Shown here piece by piece: positions 23,934 through 31,226 of a stretch of 51,650 nt of DNA; within the stretch, counting starts at the first letter, position 1, and each line of letters opens with the position of its first letter. The DNA is from Pararhodobacter sp. CCB-MM2 (GTDB lineage Bacteria; Pseudomonadota; Alphaproteobacteria; Rhodobacterales; Rhodobacteraceae). Both the position numbers and the translations under genes were made by a program. Under the pieces are notes generated by a model. The model was not told the DNA's origin. It made no database searches and worked only from the letters and a program-made list of their open reading frames with translations. The stretch covers positions 1 through 51,650 of the forward strand of contig NZ_LRRR01000030.1 of the NCBI RefSeq assembly GCF_001691415.1, written 5' to 3'.

Positions 23934-25052
23934 TCACAGCCGGATCGCCTCGCGCGGATCGACCGTGGGCAGGCCCAGCGCCGCGCCGACGGCCGCATAG
24001 GTCAGCTTGCCCTTGTGGACGTTCAGCCCGTTCAGCAGGTGGTCGTCCTCGGCACAGGCCAGCCGCCAGCCCTTGTTCGCCAGAGCCATCATGAACGGCA
24101 ACGTTGCGTTGCCCAGCGCCTGGGTCGAGGTCCGCGCCACCGCGCCCGGCATGTTCGCCACGCAATAGTGCAGGATGCCATCGACCTCGTAGATCGGGTC
24201 GGCATGGGTCGTCGCGCGCGAGGTCTCGAAGCAGCCGCCTTGGTCGATCGCCACATCGACCAACACCGCGCCCGGCTTCATCGTCGACAGCTGCGCGCGC
24301 GACACCAGCTTCGGCGCCGCGGCGCCGGGAATCAGCACGGCGCCGATCACCATGTCGGCCTCTGCCACCAGCTCGGCCGTCAGCGCGGCCGAAGAGAACG
24401 CCGTCTTGAAGTCGCGCCCGTAGACGTCATCGAGATAGCGCATCCGGGGCAGCGAGCGGTCCAGCACTGTCACATCCGCGCCCATCCCGGCGGCAACCTT
24501 CGCCGCATGAGTGCCGACGACACCGCCGCCGATCACCACCACCTTCGCCGGTAGCACACCCGGCACGCCGCCCATCAACACGCCGCGCCCGCCATTGGCC
24601 TTCTGCAGGGTCCAGGCTCCGACCTGAGGTGCCAGCTTGCCGGCCACTTCCGACATCGGCGCCAACAGCGGCAGGCCGCCCATGCGGTCGGTCACCGTCT
24701 CATAGGCGATGGCGGTCACGCCCGAGTCCAGCAGGTCGCGGGTCTGCTCGGGGTCCGGGGCGAGGTGCAGATAGGTGAACAAAACCTGCCCTTCGCGCAG
24801 CTGCTTGCGTTCGACGGCCTGCGGTTCTTTCACTTTCACCACCATCTCGGCCGTGGCGAAGATCTCGGCAGCGGTGTCGACGATCCCGGCGCCGACCGCG
24901 CGGTAATCCTCGTCACTGAACCCGGCGCCAAGACCGGCGCCCGTTTCGATGATCACCGTGTGACCGGCGATGATGGCTTCGTGAGCCGCGGCGGGGGTGA
25001 TCCCGACGCGGAATTCCTGCGGCTTGATTTCCTTGGGACAGCCGATCAGCAT
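23934..25052 (-). CDS. ald: Alanine dehydrogenase
   Basis: Ald interconverts L-alanine and pyruvate plus ammonia with NAD+. ATG 25052 (MLIGCPKEIKPQEFRVGITPAAAHE) gives 372 residues, the usual size. The family signature is clear: KVKEPQAVERKQLREGQVLFTYLHLAPD, the NAD motif VIGGGVVGTHAAKVAAGMGADV and the DVAIDQGGCFETSRATTHADP segment. It is divergent from an Lrp-type regulator whose upstream region holds two ATATTGCGC sites, so alanine-responsive control is likely. Confidence 0.97.
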   Translation of the reverse strand: MLIGCPKEIKPQEFRVGITPAAAHEAIIAGHTVIIETGAGLGAGFSDEDYRAVGAGIVDTAAEIFATAEMVVKVKEPQAVERKQLREGQVLFTYLHLAPDPEQTRDLLDSGVTAIAYETVTDRMGGLPLLAPMSEVAGKLAPQVGAWTLQKANGGRGVLMGGVPGVLPAKVVVIGGGVVGTHAAKVAAGMGADVTVLDRSLPRMRYLDDVYGRDFKTAFSSAALTAELVAEADMVIGAVLIPGAAAPKLVSRAQLSTMKPGAVLVDVAIDQGGCFETSRATTHADPIYEVDGILHYCVANMPGAVARTSTQALGNATLPFMMALANKGWRLACAEDDHLLNGLNVHKGKLTYAAVGAALGLPTVDPREAIRL

Positions 25053-25137
25053 TGCGGAACTCCCTGTGTTCGCATGATGCGAGGAGTCTGACGCACGCCC
25101 CAAGGCATGTGCTTGATTTCTCCGGCGCGCCTGCGGC

Positions 25138-25190
25138 ATATTGCGCAAGGTTCTTCGCGGAACCGTCACCAACACCGGGGAATATTGCGC
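25138..25190. promoter_or_regulatory. Paired ATATTGCGC sites between ald and its Lrp regulator
   Basis: ATATTGCGCAA (25138-25148) and AATATTGCGC (25181-25190) are direct repeats 42-43 bp apart, about four helical turns. That suits a multimeric Lrp-type regulator that wraps DNA. The second lies immediately before the regulator's start, consistent with autoregulation. Confidence 0.5.
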
Positions 25191-25194
25191 TGCG

Positions 25195-25653
25195 ATGCAG
25201 CTAGACGCGACAGACCGCCGCATCCTGCAGGTCCTCCAGCGCGAGGGCCGGATTTCCAACGCCGACCTCGCCGACAGGATCGCCCTCTCCCCTTCCGCCT
25301 GCCATCGCCGCGTGCAGCGGCTGGAGAGCGACGGCTACATCGCCGGCTATGTCGCACTGGTCGACCCAAGGCGCATCGGCAAGCCCACCACCGTCTTCGT
25401 CGAGATTACGCTCAACGGCCAGTCGGACGAATTGCTCGACGCCTTCGAGAAGGCCGTGGCACGCATCCCCGACGTGCTGGAGTGCCACTTGATGGCCGGC
25501 AGCGCCGATTACCTGCTGAAACTGGTGGCCGAGGATACCGAAGATTTCGCCCGCATCCATCGGCGTTACCTCGCCCGGCTGCCGGGCGTGGCGCAGATGC
25601 AGAGCTCGTTCTCGCTGCGCACGGTGGTGAAGACCACGGCGCTGGACGTCTGA
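25195..25653 (+). CDS. Lrp/AsnC-family regulator of ald
   Basis: ATG 25195 (MQLDATDRRILQVLQREGRIS) gives 152 residues; upstream in-frame codons run through the regulatory repeats and are unlikely. It has the winged helix (LADRIALSPSACHRRVQRLESDGYI) and the RAM domain with ECHLMAGSADYLLKLVA. Divergent Lrp-ald pairs are common in alphaproteobacteria, where the regulator activates ald with alanine. The downstream gene mntP is convergent. Confidence 0.93.
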   Translation: MQLDATDRRILQVLQREGRISNADLADRIALSPSACHRRVQRLESDGYIAGYVALVDPRRIGKPTTVFVEITLNGQSDELLDAFEKAVARIPDVLECHLMAGSADYLLKLVAEDTEDFARIHRRYLARLPGVAQMQSSFSLRTVVKTTALDV

Positions 25654-25694
25654 AGCGCCGGACATCCAAGGGGCTGGCCAAGGGTCTGGGTCAT

Positions 25695-26255
25695 TCAGGC
25701 CGCCCCCAGATGCTCGACAAGGATCATCGCGCCCAGCCCGAACAGCGCGATCCCGCCCAAGGTCTCTGCCCAGCGCCCGAAGCGCCGCCCGAGGAAGCGC
25801 CCGGCCAGAACCCCGGTGGAGCTCATGACCATCGTCGCCAGCCCGATGGCCAGGGCGATGACGACGATGTTCACATCCAGAAAGGCCAGCGACACACCGA
25901 CGGCCATCGCATCAAGCGACGTACCGATCGCGGTGATCACCGTCGCCGCGAGGGTCGCCTGCCCGCTCGCCGGGGCGTCGCCCGCGCGCCACGCCTGCAG
26001 CACCATGTGCAGCCCAACCCCTGCCAGCAGCGCGAAGGCGATCCAGTGGTCGATGGCGACGATAGCCTGACTGGCAGCGATGCCCGCTGCCCAACCGATC
26101 AACGGCGTCAGCGCCTCGATCACACCGAAGATGGCGCCGGTGCGCAGGGCGGTCCCCCACGAGGGCCGGGGGGACGAGGCCCCCTTCCCCAGCGAGGCGA
26201 TGAAGGCGTCAACGGACATGGAGACGGCGAGAACGCCGATCGAGATCGGGGACAT
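25695..26255 (-). CDS. mntP: Manganese efflux pump MntP
   Basis: MntP exports Mn2+ across the inner membrane. ATG 26255 gives 186 residues with six hydrophobic segments and two related halves. Both carry the family's Asp motif: SMSVDAFIASLGKG near the start and GTSLDAMAVGVSLAF in the second half. The frame also runs upstream through the leader, but that part forms a riboswitch, not protein. Control by Mn2+ through the riboswitch is expected. Confidence 0.95.
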   Translation of the reverse strand: MSPISIGVLAVSMSVDAFIASLGKGASSPRPSWGTALRTGAIFGVIEALTPLIGWAAGIAASQAIVAIDHWIAFALLAGVGLHMVLQAWRAGDAPASGQATLAATVITAIGTSLDAMAVGVSLAFLDVNIVVIALAIGLATMVMSSTGVLAGRFLGRRFGRWAETLGGIALFGLGAMILVEHLGAA

Positions 26256-26328
26256 GGGGTCTTCCTCGGGGCTGATCCAGACGTCATCCGCAGACCCCGC
26301 CCGCAGGGTCCGCACGCCGCTGTTGCGT

Positions 26329-26430
26329 GGATCGGTCTCGCAAGATCCTGATGGGATCAGGCAGGCCACGCGGATGCCCCCGCGAGGATGTTGACCTGTC
26401 TCCGCCCGGGCTGGCGGCTGCTACTCCCCG
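26329..26430 (-). ncRNA. yybP-ykoY (Mn2+) riboswitch upstream of mntP
   Basis: On the minus strand the leader starts with GGGGAGTAGC (26430-26421), then a GC stem, GTCAACATCCTCGCGGGGGC, a CTGATCCCATCAG hairpin and GCGAGACCGATCC (26341-26329). These match the conserved opening, the CAACAT internal loop and the AGACC..CC closing strand of the yybP-ykoY aptamer, about 100 nt long. It is 73 nt before the mntP start. A GGTC..GACC-rich segment between aptamer and start may form the expression platform. Confidence 0.88.
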
Positions 26431-26566
26431 ATGCGGGGGCAGATAGGGCGGCGGCAGGGGTGGGTCAAGCCCCGAAGCCCCTCCTGCAAGTCATTCGCAA
26501 ATATGGAAAATCCAGCCGCGAACGCCTCGCAACTGGAGGCCCCGCCGCGCCCTTGATCCGGGCATG
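26431..26566. other. Intergenic region between mntP leader and rpsU end
   Basis: Together with the riboswitch and the rpsU terminator this makes a 373-bp stretch without a protein gene. This part should hold the mntP promoter. I see no open frame with coding character and no clear repeat in it. Confidence 0.4.
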
Positions 26567-26603
26567 AAGAAACCCCCGATCCTTGCGGACCGGGGGTTCT
26601 TTT
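26567..26603 (-). terminator. Rho-independent terminator after rpsU
   Basis: A 12-bp stem AACCCCCGGTCC-GCAA-GGATCGGGGGTT (26598-26571, one wobble pair, GCAA tetraloop) lies 30 bp after the rpsU stop, followed by TTTCTTC. The other strand ends in TTCTTTT, so it may work in both directions. Confidence 0.8.
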
Positions 26604-26628
26604 CCGTCGCCATTGCTGGCGAAACGGT

Positions 26629-26835
26629 TCAGAGCATGCCTTCGCGCTGTGCCTTCTTGCGCGCCAGCTTGCGCGCACGACGGATAGCTTCAGCCTGCTC
26701 ACGGGCTTTCTTGACCGAGGGCTTCTCGAAATGCTGCTTGAGCTTCATTTCGCGGAAGACACCTTCACGCTGAAGTTTTTTCTTCAGGGCGCGGAGAGCC
26801 TGTTCGACGTTGTTGTCGCGAACCGATACCTGCAT
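26629..26835 (-). CDS. rpsU: 30S ribosomal protein S21
   Basis: The 68-residue basic protein has the S21 start MQVSVRDNNVEQALRALKKK, the REGVFREMKLKQHFEKPSVKK middle and an Arg/Lys-rich helical tail. S21 helps the 30S subunit begin translation. It stands alone with its own terminator and is divergent from COQ9, an arrangement I associate with alphaproteobacteria. Confidence 0.97.
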   Translation of the reverse strand: MQVSVRDNNVEQALRALKKKLQREGVFREMKLKQHFEKPSVKKAREQAEAIRRARKLARKKAQREGML

Positions 26836-27069
26836 GTGGTTTTCACCACCTTTCTAAGTTAGAGTGACTGGAAGTGCAGGAAGCGCCCGCTTAGCAGAGG
26901 TTGGGCGGCCTGTCCATCACTGCGTGGCGATTCCTTGCGTCGCTTGGCCCGAAACCCTGCCACTTTTCGCCGCATCCCCGGTCGAGCAGCCGCAGACCGG
27001 CCGTTTTGCCTTGGCCCCCCCCCCGCCGCGCCCTACATCTGGGGAAACGCTGCACCGCGAGGCCCCGCC

Positions 27070-27792
27070 ATGACCGCAAACGCCGACGCCCCGATCCCGA
27101 CCGACGCCGCGCCCTCCGCGTCCGCCCCCTCGGCGGCCGACCGGCTGCTCGATGCCGCCCTGACCCATGTCGCCTTTGACGGCTGGTCGGAGGCGACGCT
27201 GGCCGCTGCCGCGCAGGACACCGGCCTGTCGCTGGATCTGGCGCGCGTCCTGTACCCCCGGGCCGGGCTGGACATGGCGCTGGCCTATCACCGCCGCGGC
27301 GACGCGCGCATGCTGGAGGAACTGGCGCAGCGCGACCTCACCGCCCTGAAATTCCGCGAGAAAGTCGCGCTGGCCGTCCGGCTGCGGCTGGAGGGCGCCG
27401 ACCGCGAGGCCGTGCGCCGGGGCACCACCTTGCTGGCCCTGCCCCAGAACGCACCCGAAGCGGCCCGCGCCGTCTGGTCGACCGCCGACGCGATCTGGAA
27501 TGCACTGGGCGACACCAGTGAGGACGGCAATTGGTACTCCAAGCGCGCGATCCTCTCGGCGGTGCATTCGGCAACCGTGCTGTTCTGGCTCGGCGACGAG
27601 AGCGAGGGCTACGCGGATACTTGGGCCTTCCTCGACCGGCGGATCGAGAATGTCATGCAGTTCGAGCAGACCAAGGCGCGGATCAAGGCCTCGCCGGTGC
27701 TGACCCCGGTGCTAGGCCTGCCGTTCCGCCTGCTCGAATCGATCCGCAAGCCGCAAGGCGCCGGGCCGATGCCCGGGCGCTGGCAGGGCTGA
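27070..27792 (+). CDS. COQ9-family protein (ubiquinone biosynthesis)
   Basis: COQ9 is a lipid-binding helper of ubiquinone synthesis, related in fold to TetR regulators. ATG 27070 gives 240 residues: a low-complexity Ala/Pro N-terminus, then a helical domain with RLLDAALTHVAFDGWSEATL, RRGDARMLEEL, VWSTADAIWNALGDTSEDGNWYSKRAILSAVHSATVLFWLGD, which is the diagnostic COQ9 stretch, and FLDRRIENVMQFEQ. The usual size in alphaproteobacteria is similar. Protein start further upstream is unlikely because that part has no coding character. Confidence 0.93.
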   Translation: MTANADAPIPTDAAPSASAPSAADRLLDAALTHVAFDGWSEATLAAAAQDTGLSLDLARVLYPRAGLDMALAYHRRGDARMLEELAQRDLTALKFREKVALAVRLRLEGADREAVRRGTTLLALPQNAPEAARAVWSTADAIWNALGDTSEDGNWYSKRAILSAVHSATVLFWLGDESEGYADTWAFLDRRIENVMQFEQTKARIKASPVLTPVLGLPFRLLESIRKPQGAGPMPGRWQG

Positions 27793-27808
27793 CAGTAAGC
27801 GCGAAACG

Positions 27809-27828
27809 ATATTGCGCGGTGGCGCAAT
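27809..27828. promoter_or_regulatory. Inverted repeat ATTGCGC-GGTG-GCGCAAT before aminotransferase 2
   Basis: Two perfect 7-bp arms with a 4-bp spacer lie 71 bp upstream of the aminotransferase start. The ATTGCGC arm is the motif found beside the Lrp-type genes, which suggests control by one of them. Confidence 0.45.
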
Positions 27829-27898
27829 TTTATTTCGCGATGACTTGACCGATTTTCCGGACGGCGCTACGGATCCTCAACCCTGAGGAGGAACCGTC

Positions 27899-28756
27899 AT
27901 GGCCGTCAGCACCCAGATCGCCACCTATTTCGAAGGCCGTTGGCATGAGGGCAATGTCCCCGTGATCCGCGCCGGGGACCATGCGGCCTGGCTGGGTTCG
28001 GGCGTGTTCGACGGCGCGCGGCAGTTCGAGGGCGTGCGACCGGATCTGGACCTGCATTCGGCCCGACTGATCCGCTCGGCCGAGGCCATGGGGATGATCG
28101 CACCCGTCGATGGCGAGACGATCCAGGGGCTGCTCGAGGAGGGCTGCAAGATGTTCGCCCCAGAGGCCGAGCTCTATCTGCGGCCGATGATGTGGGCGAC
28201 GGAATCGACGCCCGGCGTGATCGATCTGGTGCCGGACTCCACCGGCTGGGCCCTGTGCATTGAGGCCATGCCGATGCCGCAGCCGGGGGCCTTCACCCTC
28301 ACCGTCTCGCCCTATGTGCGTCCCCGGCCCGACATGGCGCTGACCGAGGCCAAGGCGGCCTCGCTCTATGCCAACAACGGGCGGATCATGGCCGAGGCAC
28401 GCAAGCGCGGCTTCTCGAACGCGCTGTCGCGGGACGTCGAGGGGAATGTGGCCGAGACGGCCTCGACCAACGTGTTCATGCTGCGCGATGGGGTGGTGTT
28501 TACCCCGGTGCCGAACGGGATGTTCCTCAATGGCCTGACCCGGCAGCGGGTAATCGGGCTGATGCGCGCGGACGGGATCGAGGTGGTGGAATGCGCGCTG
28601 CGGATCGAGGATTTCCACGAAGCCGACGAGATTTTCGTCACCGGGAACATCGCCAAGGTGATGCCCGTGGCGGCGTTCGAAGAGAAGCGCTTCGCCCAGA
28701 CGCCCGTGGGTGACCGGGTCCGGCGCCTCTACTGGGACTGGGCGCATTCGGCCTGA
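27899..28756 (+). CDS. Class IV aminotransferase, branched-chain amino acid aminotransferase-like (paralogue 2)
   Basis: The 285-residue protein follows a strong GGAGG. It has the same layout as the gene at 2316-3173: FEGRWHEGNVPVI, WLGSGVFDGARQFEG, the PLP Lys in LTEAKAASLYANNGR, NVAETASTNVFM and TGNIAKVMPV. Both carry the class IV features, but they differ enough to have separate substrates or control. An inverted repeat of the Lrp-linked motif precedes this copy, which favours a role in amino acid breakdown rather than synthesis; that is inference. Confidence 0.88.
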   Translation: MAVSTQIATYFEGRWHEGNVPVIRAGDHAAWLGSGVFDGARQFEGVRPDLDLHSARLIRSAEAMGMIAPVDGETIQGLLEEGCKMFAPEAELYLRPMMWATESTPGVIDLVPDSTGWALCIEAMPMPQPGAFTLTVSPYVRPRPDMALTEAKAASLYANNGRIMAEARKRGFSNALSRDVEGNVAETASTNVFMLRDGVVFTPVPNGMFLNGLTRQRVIGLMRADGIEVVECALRIEDFHEADEIFVTGNIAKVMPVAAFEEKRFAQTPVGDRVRRLYWDWAHSA

Positions 28757-28767
28757 GGGCTGCGCAG

Positions 28768-28832
28768 CGGTGGGATGAAATCCCACCCTACGGGTTGGGC
28801 GCGCCGGCGTAGGGTGGGGTTTCACCCCACCG
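28768..28832. repeat. Nested palindromic repeat (GGTGGGAT..ATCCCACC / GGTGGGGTTTCACCCCACC)
   Basis: Two short palindromes, each a GGTGGG-rich hairpin, are themselves mirror images of one another: 28768-28792 and 28808-28832 pair over about 25 bases with two or three mismatches. The element directly follows the aminotransferase stop and may act as terminator. GTAGGGTGGG-type repeats of this kind are scattered in many proteobacterial genomes. Confidence 0.7.
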
Positions 28833-28901
28833 TTCCCTGCCCCATTTCCGTCCCCTTGCGCCTTCGGTAAGCTGCCGGCGACTCAAGGATCGGAGGCCAG
28901 G

Positions 28902-29894
28902 ATGCCCAAGCACCATACCATGCGCGTGATCGAGATCTCCGAGCCCGGCGGGCCCGAGGTGCTGGTCACCGCCGAGCGCGGCGTGCCCGTGCCCGGCGCG
29001 GACGAGATCGTCATCCGCGTGGCCTATGCCGGCGTAAACCGCCCCGACGCCCTGCAGCGCGCGGGCAATTACGCGCCGCCGCCCGGCGCCTCGGATCTGC
29101 CTGGCCTCGAATGTTCGGGCACCGTGGTGGAAGTGGGCGCTGGCGTCACCCGCTGGAAAATCGGCGACAAGGTCTGCGCGCTCCTCCCCGGCGGCGGCTA
29201 TGCCGAATACGTCACCACCCCCGCCGCCCATGCCCTGCCGGTGCCGGAGGGCCTCGACCTTCGCGCGGCCGCCTGCCTGCCCGAGACCTTCTTCACCGTC
29301 TATTCCAACGTCTTCCAGCGCGGCGGCTTGAAGGCGGGCGAGCGCTTCCTCGTGCACGGTGGCTCCTCGGGGATCGGCACGACGGCGATCCAGCTGGCGT
29401 CCGCCTTTGGCGCACGCGTCTTCGCCACCGCCGGCTCGGACGATAAATGCGAGGCCTGCGTCGACCTCGGCGCCGAGGCGGCGATCAACTACCGGACCAA
29501 TGATTTCGTTGCGGTGATGCAGGCCGAGGGCGGGGCGAACCTGATCCTCGACATGGTCGGCGGCGATTACCTGCCGCGCAACGTGAAGGCCTTGGCCGAT
29601 GACGGTCGCCTTGTGCAGATCGCCTTCCTGCAGGGCCCGAAGATCGAGCTGAACTTCGCGCAGGTGATGATGCGTCGGCTGACGATCACCGGCTCGACCC
29701 TGCGCCCACAGAGCGTGGCCGCCAAGGCAAAGATCGCCGAAGCGCTGGAGCAAGACGTCTGGCCATTGCTGGCCTCGGGCCGGATCGCACCGGTCATCGA
29801 CAGCGAATACCCTCTGGCCGAAGCAGCGGCAGCCCATGCACGGATGGAGAGTTCAGGGCATATCGGCAAGATCGTCTTGAAAGTTGAACGCTGA
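28902..29894 (+). CDS. NAD(P)H quinone oxidoreductase, zeta-crystallin/PIG3-like
   Basis: The 330-residue protein is a zinc-free medium-chain dehydrogenase. It has the N-terminal GroES-like part (GVNRPDALQRAGNYAPPPGASDLPGLECSGTV), the NADPH-binding HGGSSGIGTTAIQLASAFGARV and the MVGGDYLPRNVKALADDGRLV region typical of the TP53I3/PIG3 subgroup. No structural-zinc cysteines are seen. Such enzymes reduce quinones by one or two electrons. It stands alone, between the palindromic repeat and the secreted two-cysteine genes. Confidence 0.92.
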   Translation: MPKHHTMRVIEISEPGGPEVLVTAERGVPVPGADEIVIRVAYAGVNRPDALQRAGNYAPPPGASDLPGLECSGTVVEVGAGVTRWKIGDKVCALLPGGGYAEYVTTPAAHALPVPEGLDLRAAACLPETFFTVYSNVFQRGGLKAGERFLVHGGSSGIGTTAIQLASAFGARVFATAGSDDKCEACVDLGAEAAINYRTNDFVAVMQAEGGANLILDMVGGDYLPRNVKALADDGRLVQIAFLQGPKIELNFAQVMMRRLTITGSTLRPQSVAAKAKIAEALEQDVWPLLASGRIAPVIDSEYPLAEAAAAHARMESSGHIGKIVLKVER

Positions 29895-30006
29895 AAAGAA
29901 GAACGCTCTGCATCCCTGAACAGGATTGGACCGGCTGTCGTTTATTGACAGAATCATCAGCGATGATCCACCTTGATCCGGCGTACTGGTTCAAGGAGTT
30001 TTCGCA

Positions 30007-30507
30007 ATGCGATTTCGGCCGCTATTTATCGCCGTCTTTCTTTCTCTTTTCACAATCCCGACAATCGCCGCCGCGCAAGCTCATATGCGAGGCGGCGGTT
30101 TCATGACCGGTTTCGAGGGCTGTTCCGATTACGGCTGGAATTCGGACGACATCGTGCGCCTGACCGCGCGCGTTCGACCCGCTGGCGTCGGCACGAATGG
30201 CTCCACCCTGCGCATCAATATCTTCGCAGGCACCTATGCGTATCACCTGAGCTTCTTCGACGCTGTGGGCGGCTTGCCTGAAGGCGAATGGGTCGACGCA
30301 GACGCTGTTGCTTGGGTTGGTTCGGGCGCGGGCTTCACCTACCTGCCATCCGGCAACACGGCCATCCCGCGGATCTACCTGCTTGAGACACCAAACTTCC
30401 TGAACAATGACAGGACGCGCATCGCGCTGAACGCCATGATCGAGAATTTCGATTATCTGCCGGGATGCTCGGCCTTTGCCAGCCTTGTCTTCGGCTACAC
30501 CGAATAA
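30007..30507 (+). CDS. Secreted two-cysteine protein 1, unknown family
   Basis: I do not recognise the family. The 166-residue product starts after AAGGAG with a signal peptide (MRFRPLFIAVFLSLFTIPTIAAAQA). The mature part has GGGFMTGFEGC near its N-terminus, alternating beta-like strands in the middle and LPGCSAFASLVFGY near the end. There are exactly two cysteines, at residues 39 and 154, probably joined in a disulfide. The next gene has the same plan, so the two are tandem paralogues. Nothing around them reveals a role; the leader suggests the periplasm or outside. Confidence 0.75.
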   Translation: MRFRPLFIAVFLSLFTIPTIAAAQAHMRGGGFMTGFEGCSDYGWNSDDIVRLTARVRPAGVGTNGSTLRINIFAGTYAYHLSFFDAVGGLPEGEWVDADAVAWVGSGAGFTYLPSGNTAIPRIYLLETPNFLNNDRTRIALNAMIENFDYLPGCSAFASLVFGYTE

Positions 30508-30537
30508 TCTCTGCGTTCTTTAGTATCAGGATCACCA

Positions 30538-31110
30538 ATGTTCAGAAAAACTCTCATGAAGGTCGCGGCGACGTTGTTTGCCGGCATACTTCTTCCCGCA
30601 AGCGTTCATGCGACATCGTTTGTCGGCGGCGGCGTTATCACGCAATACACACAAGCCTGCGCCCCGGACAATTCGTCCATCACCTCGCGGTATACCAGCT
30701 TTACGATGGACTATCTGCCCAGCGAGCTGAATGGACGCACCAGCGCCATCTCGCTGGTGTTCACCGATGGGGTCGCGCGCTTCAGCCGTCGTGGCCGCTT
30801 CAATCCATCGAGCCGGTTCGTGAACGTCACCGGGCAAGCTGTCTTCGACGGGAACATCTCGGATTACGGGGTCAGCCCGCGCATTCGCGTCGTCCGGCGC
30901 AGTGTGACATATCCCAGGGGCGCCTCGCTGGCCAATGCGCAGGCTCTGTATCTGGAACTGATCATCCGCAACTATTGGGGCATCCAAGGTTGCAACGTCC
31001 GGGTCGAGGCGACGGTCGGCCAATCGGCAACCGCCCTGACCAATGCGGCCACTGAGCCGGCCACCGAGACCGCCCCTATGATTACGGGTCATCCCGGCAT
31101 GTCAGACTGA
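30538..31110 (+). CDS. Secreted two-cysteine protein 2, paralogue of the preceding gene
   Basis: The 190-residue product has a signal peptide (MFRKTLMKVAATLFAGILLPASVHA), then GGGVITQYTQAC and, near the end, GIQGCNVRVEATVG. As in its neighbour there are exactly two cysteines, at 41 and 152, with almost the same spacing (111 against 115). A Thr/Ala/Pro-rich tail of about 25 residues follows the second Cys and is absent from the first protein. The gap between the genes is 30 bp, and AGGA precedes the start, so they are probably cotranscribed. The family is not recognised. Confidence 0.75.
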   Translation: MFRKTLMKVAATLFAGILLPASVHATSFVGGGVITQYTQACAPDNSSITSRYTSFTMDYLPSELNGRTSAISLVFTDGVARFSRRGRFNPSSRFVNVTGQAVFDGNISDYGVSPRIRVVRRSVTYPRGASLANAQALYLELIIRNYWGIQGCNVRVEATVGQSATALTNAATEPATETAPMITGHPGMSD

Positions 31111-31135
31111 CGAACCTCAAGCCGGCACAATCTTC

Positions 31136-31167
31136 CGCCCTCGGCTGTCTGCCGGGGGCGTTCTTGT
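31136..31167 (+). terminator. Rho-independent terminator after the secreted pair
   Basis: A 10-bp stem CGCCCTCGGC-TGTCT-GCCGGGGGCG with one T-G pair is followed by TTCTTGT. It ends the two-gene secreted unit and separates it from dnaX. Confidence 0.75.
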
Positions 31168-31226
31168 CTGGTTTCCGACTGGCATCCCGGCCCCGCACTC
31201 GGTAGGGTCGCGGCTGGAGTGACGCC

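Noticed and set aside
31111..31226. Small SRP RNA (ffs) before dnaX, a position it takes in some bacteria
   Set aside because: The conserved GGAA/GCAG apical pattern is absent; only a terminator hairpin is seen.
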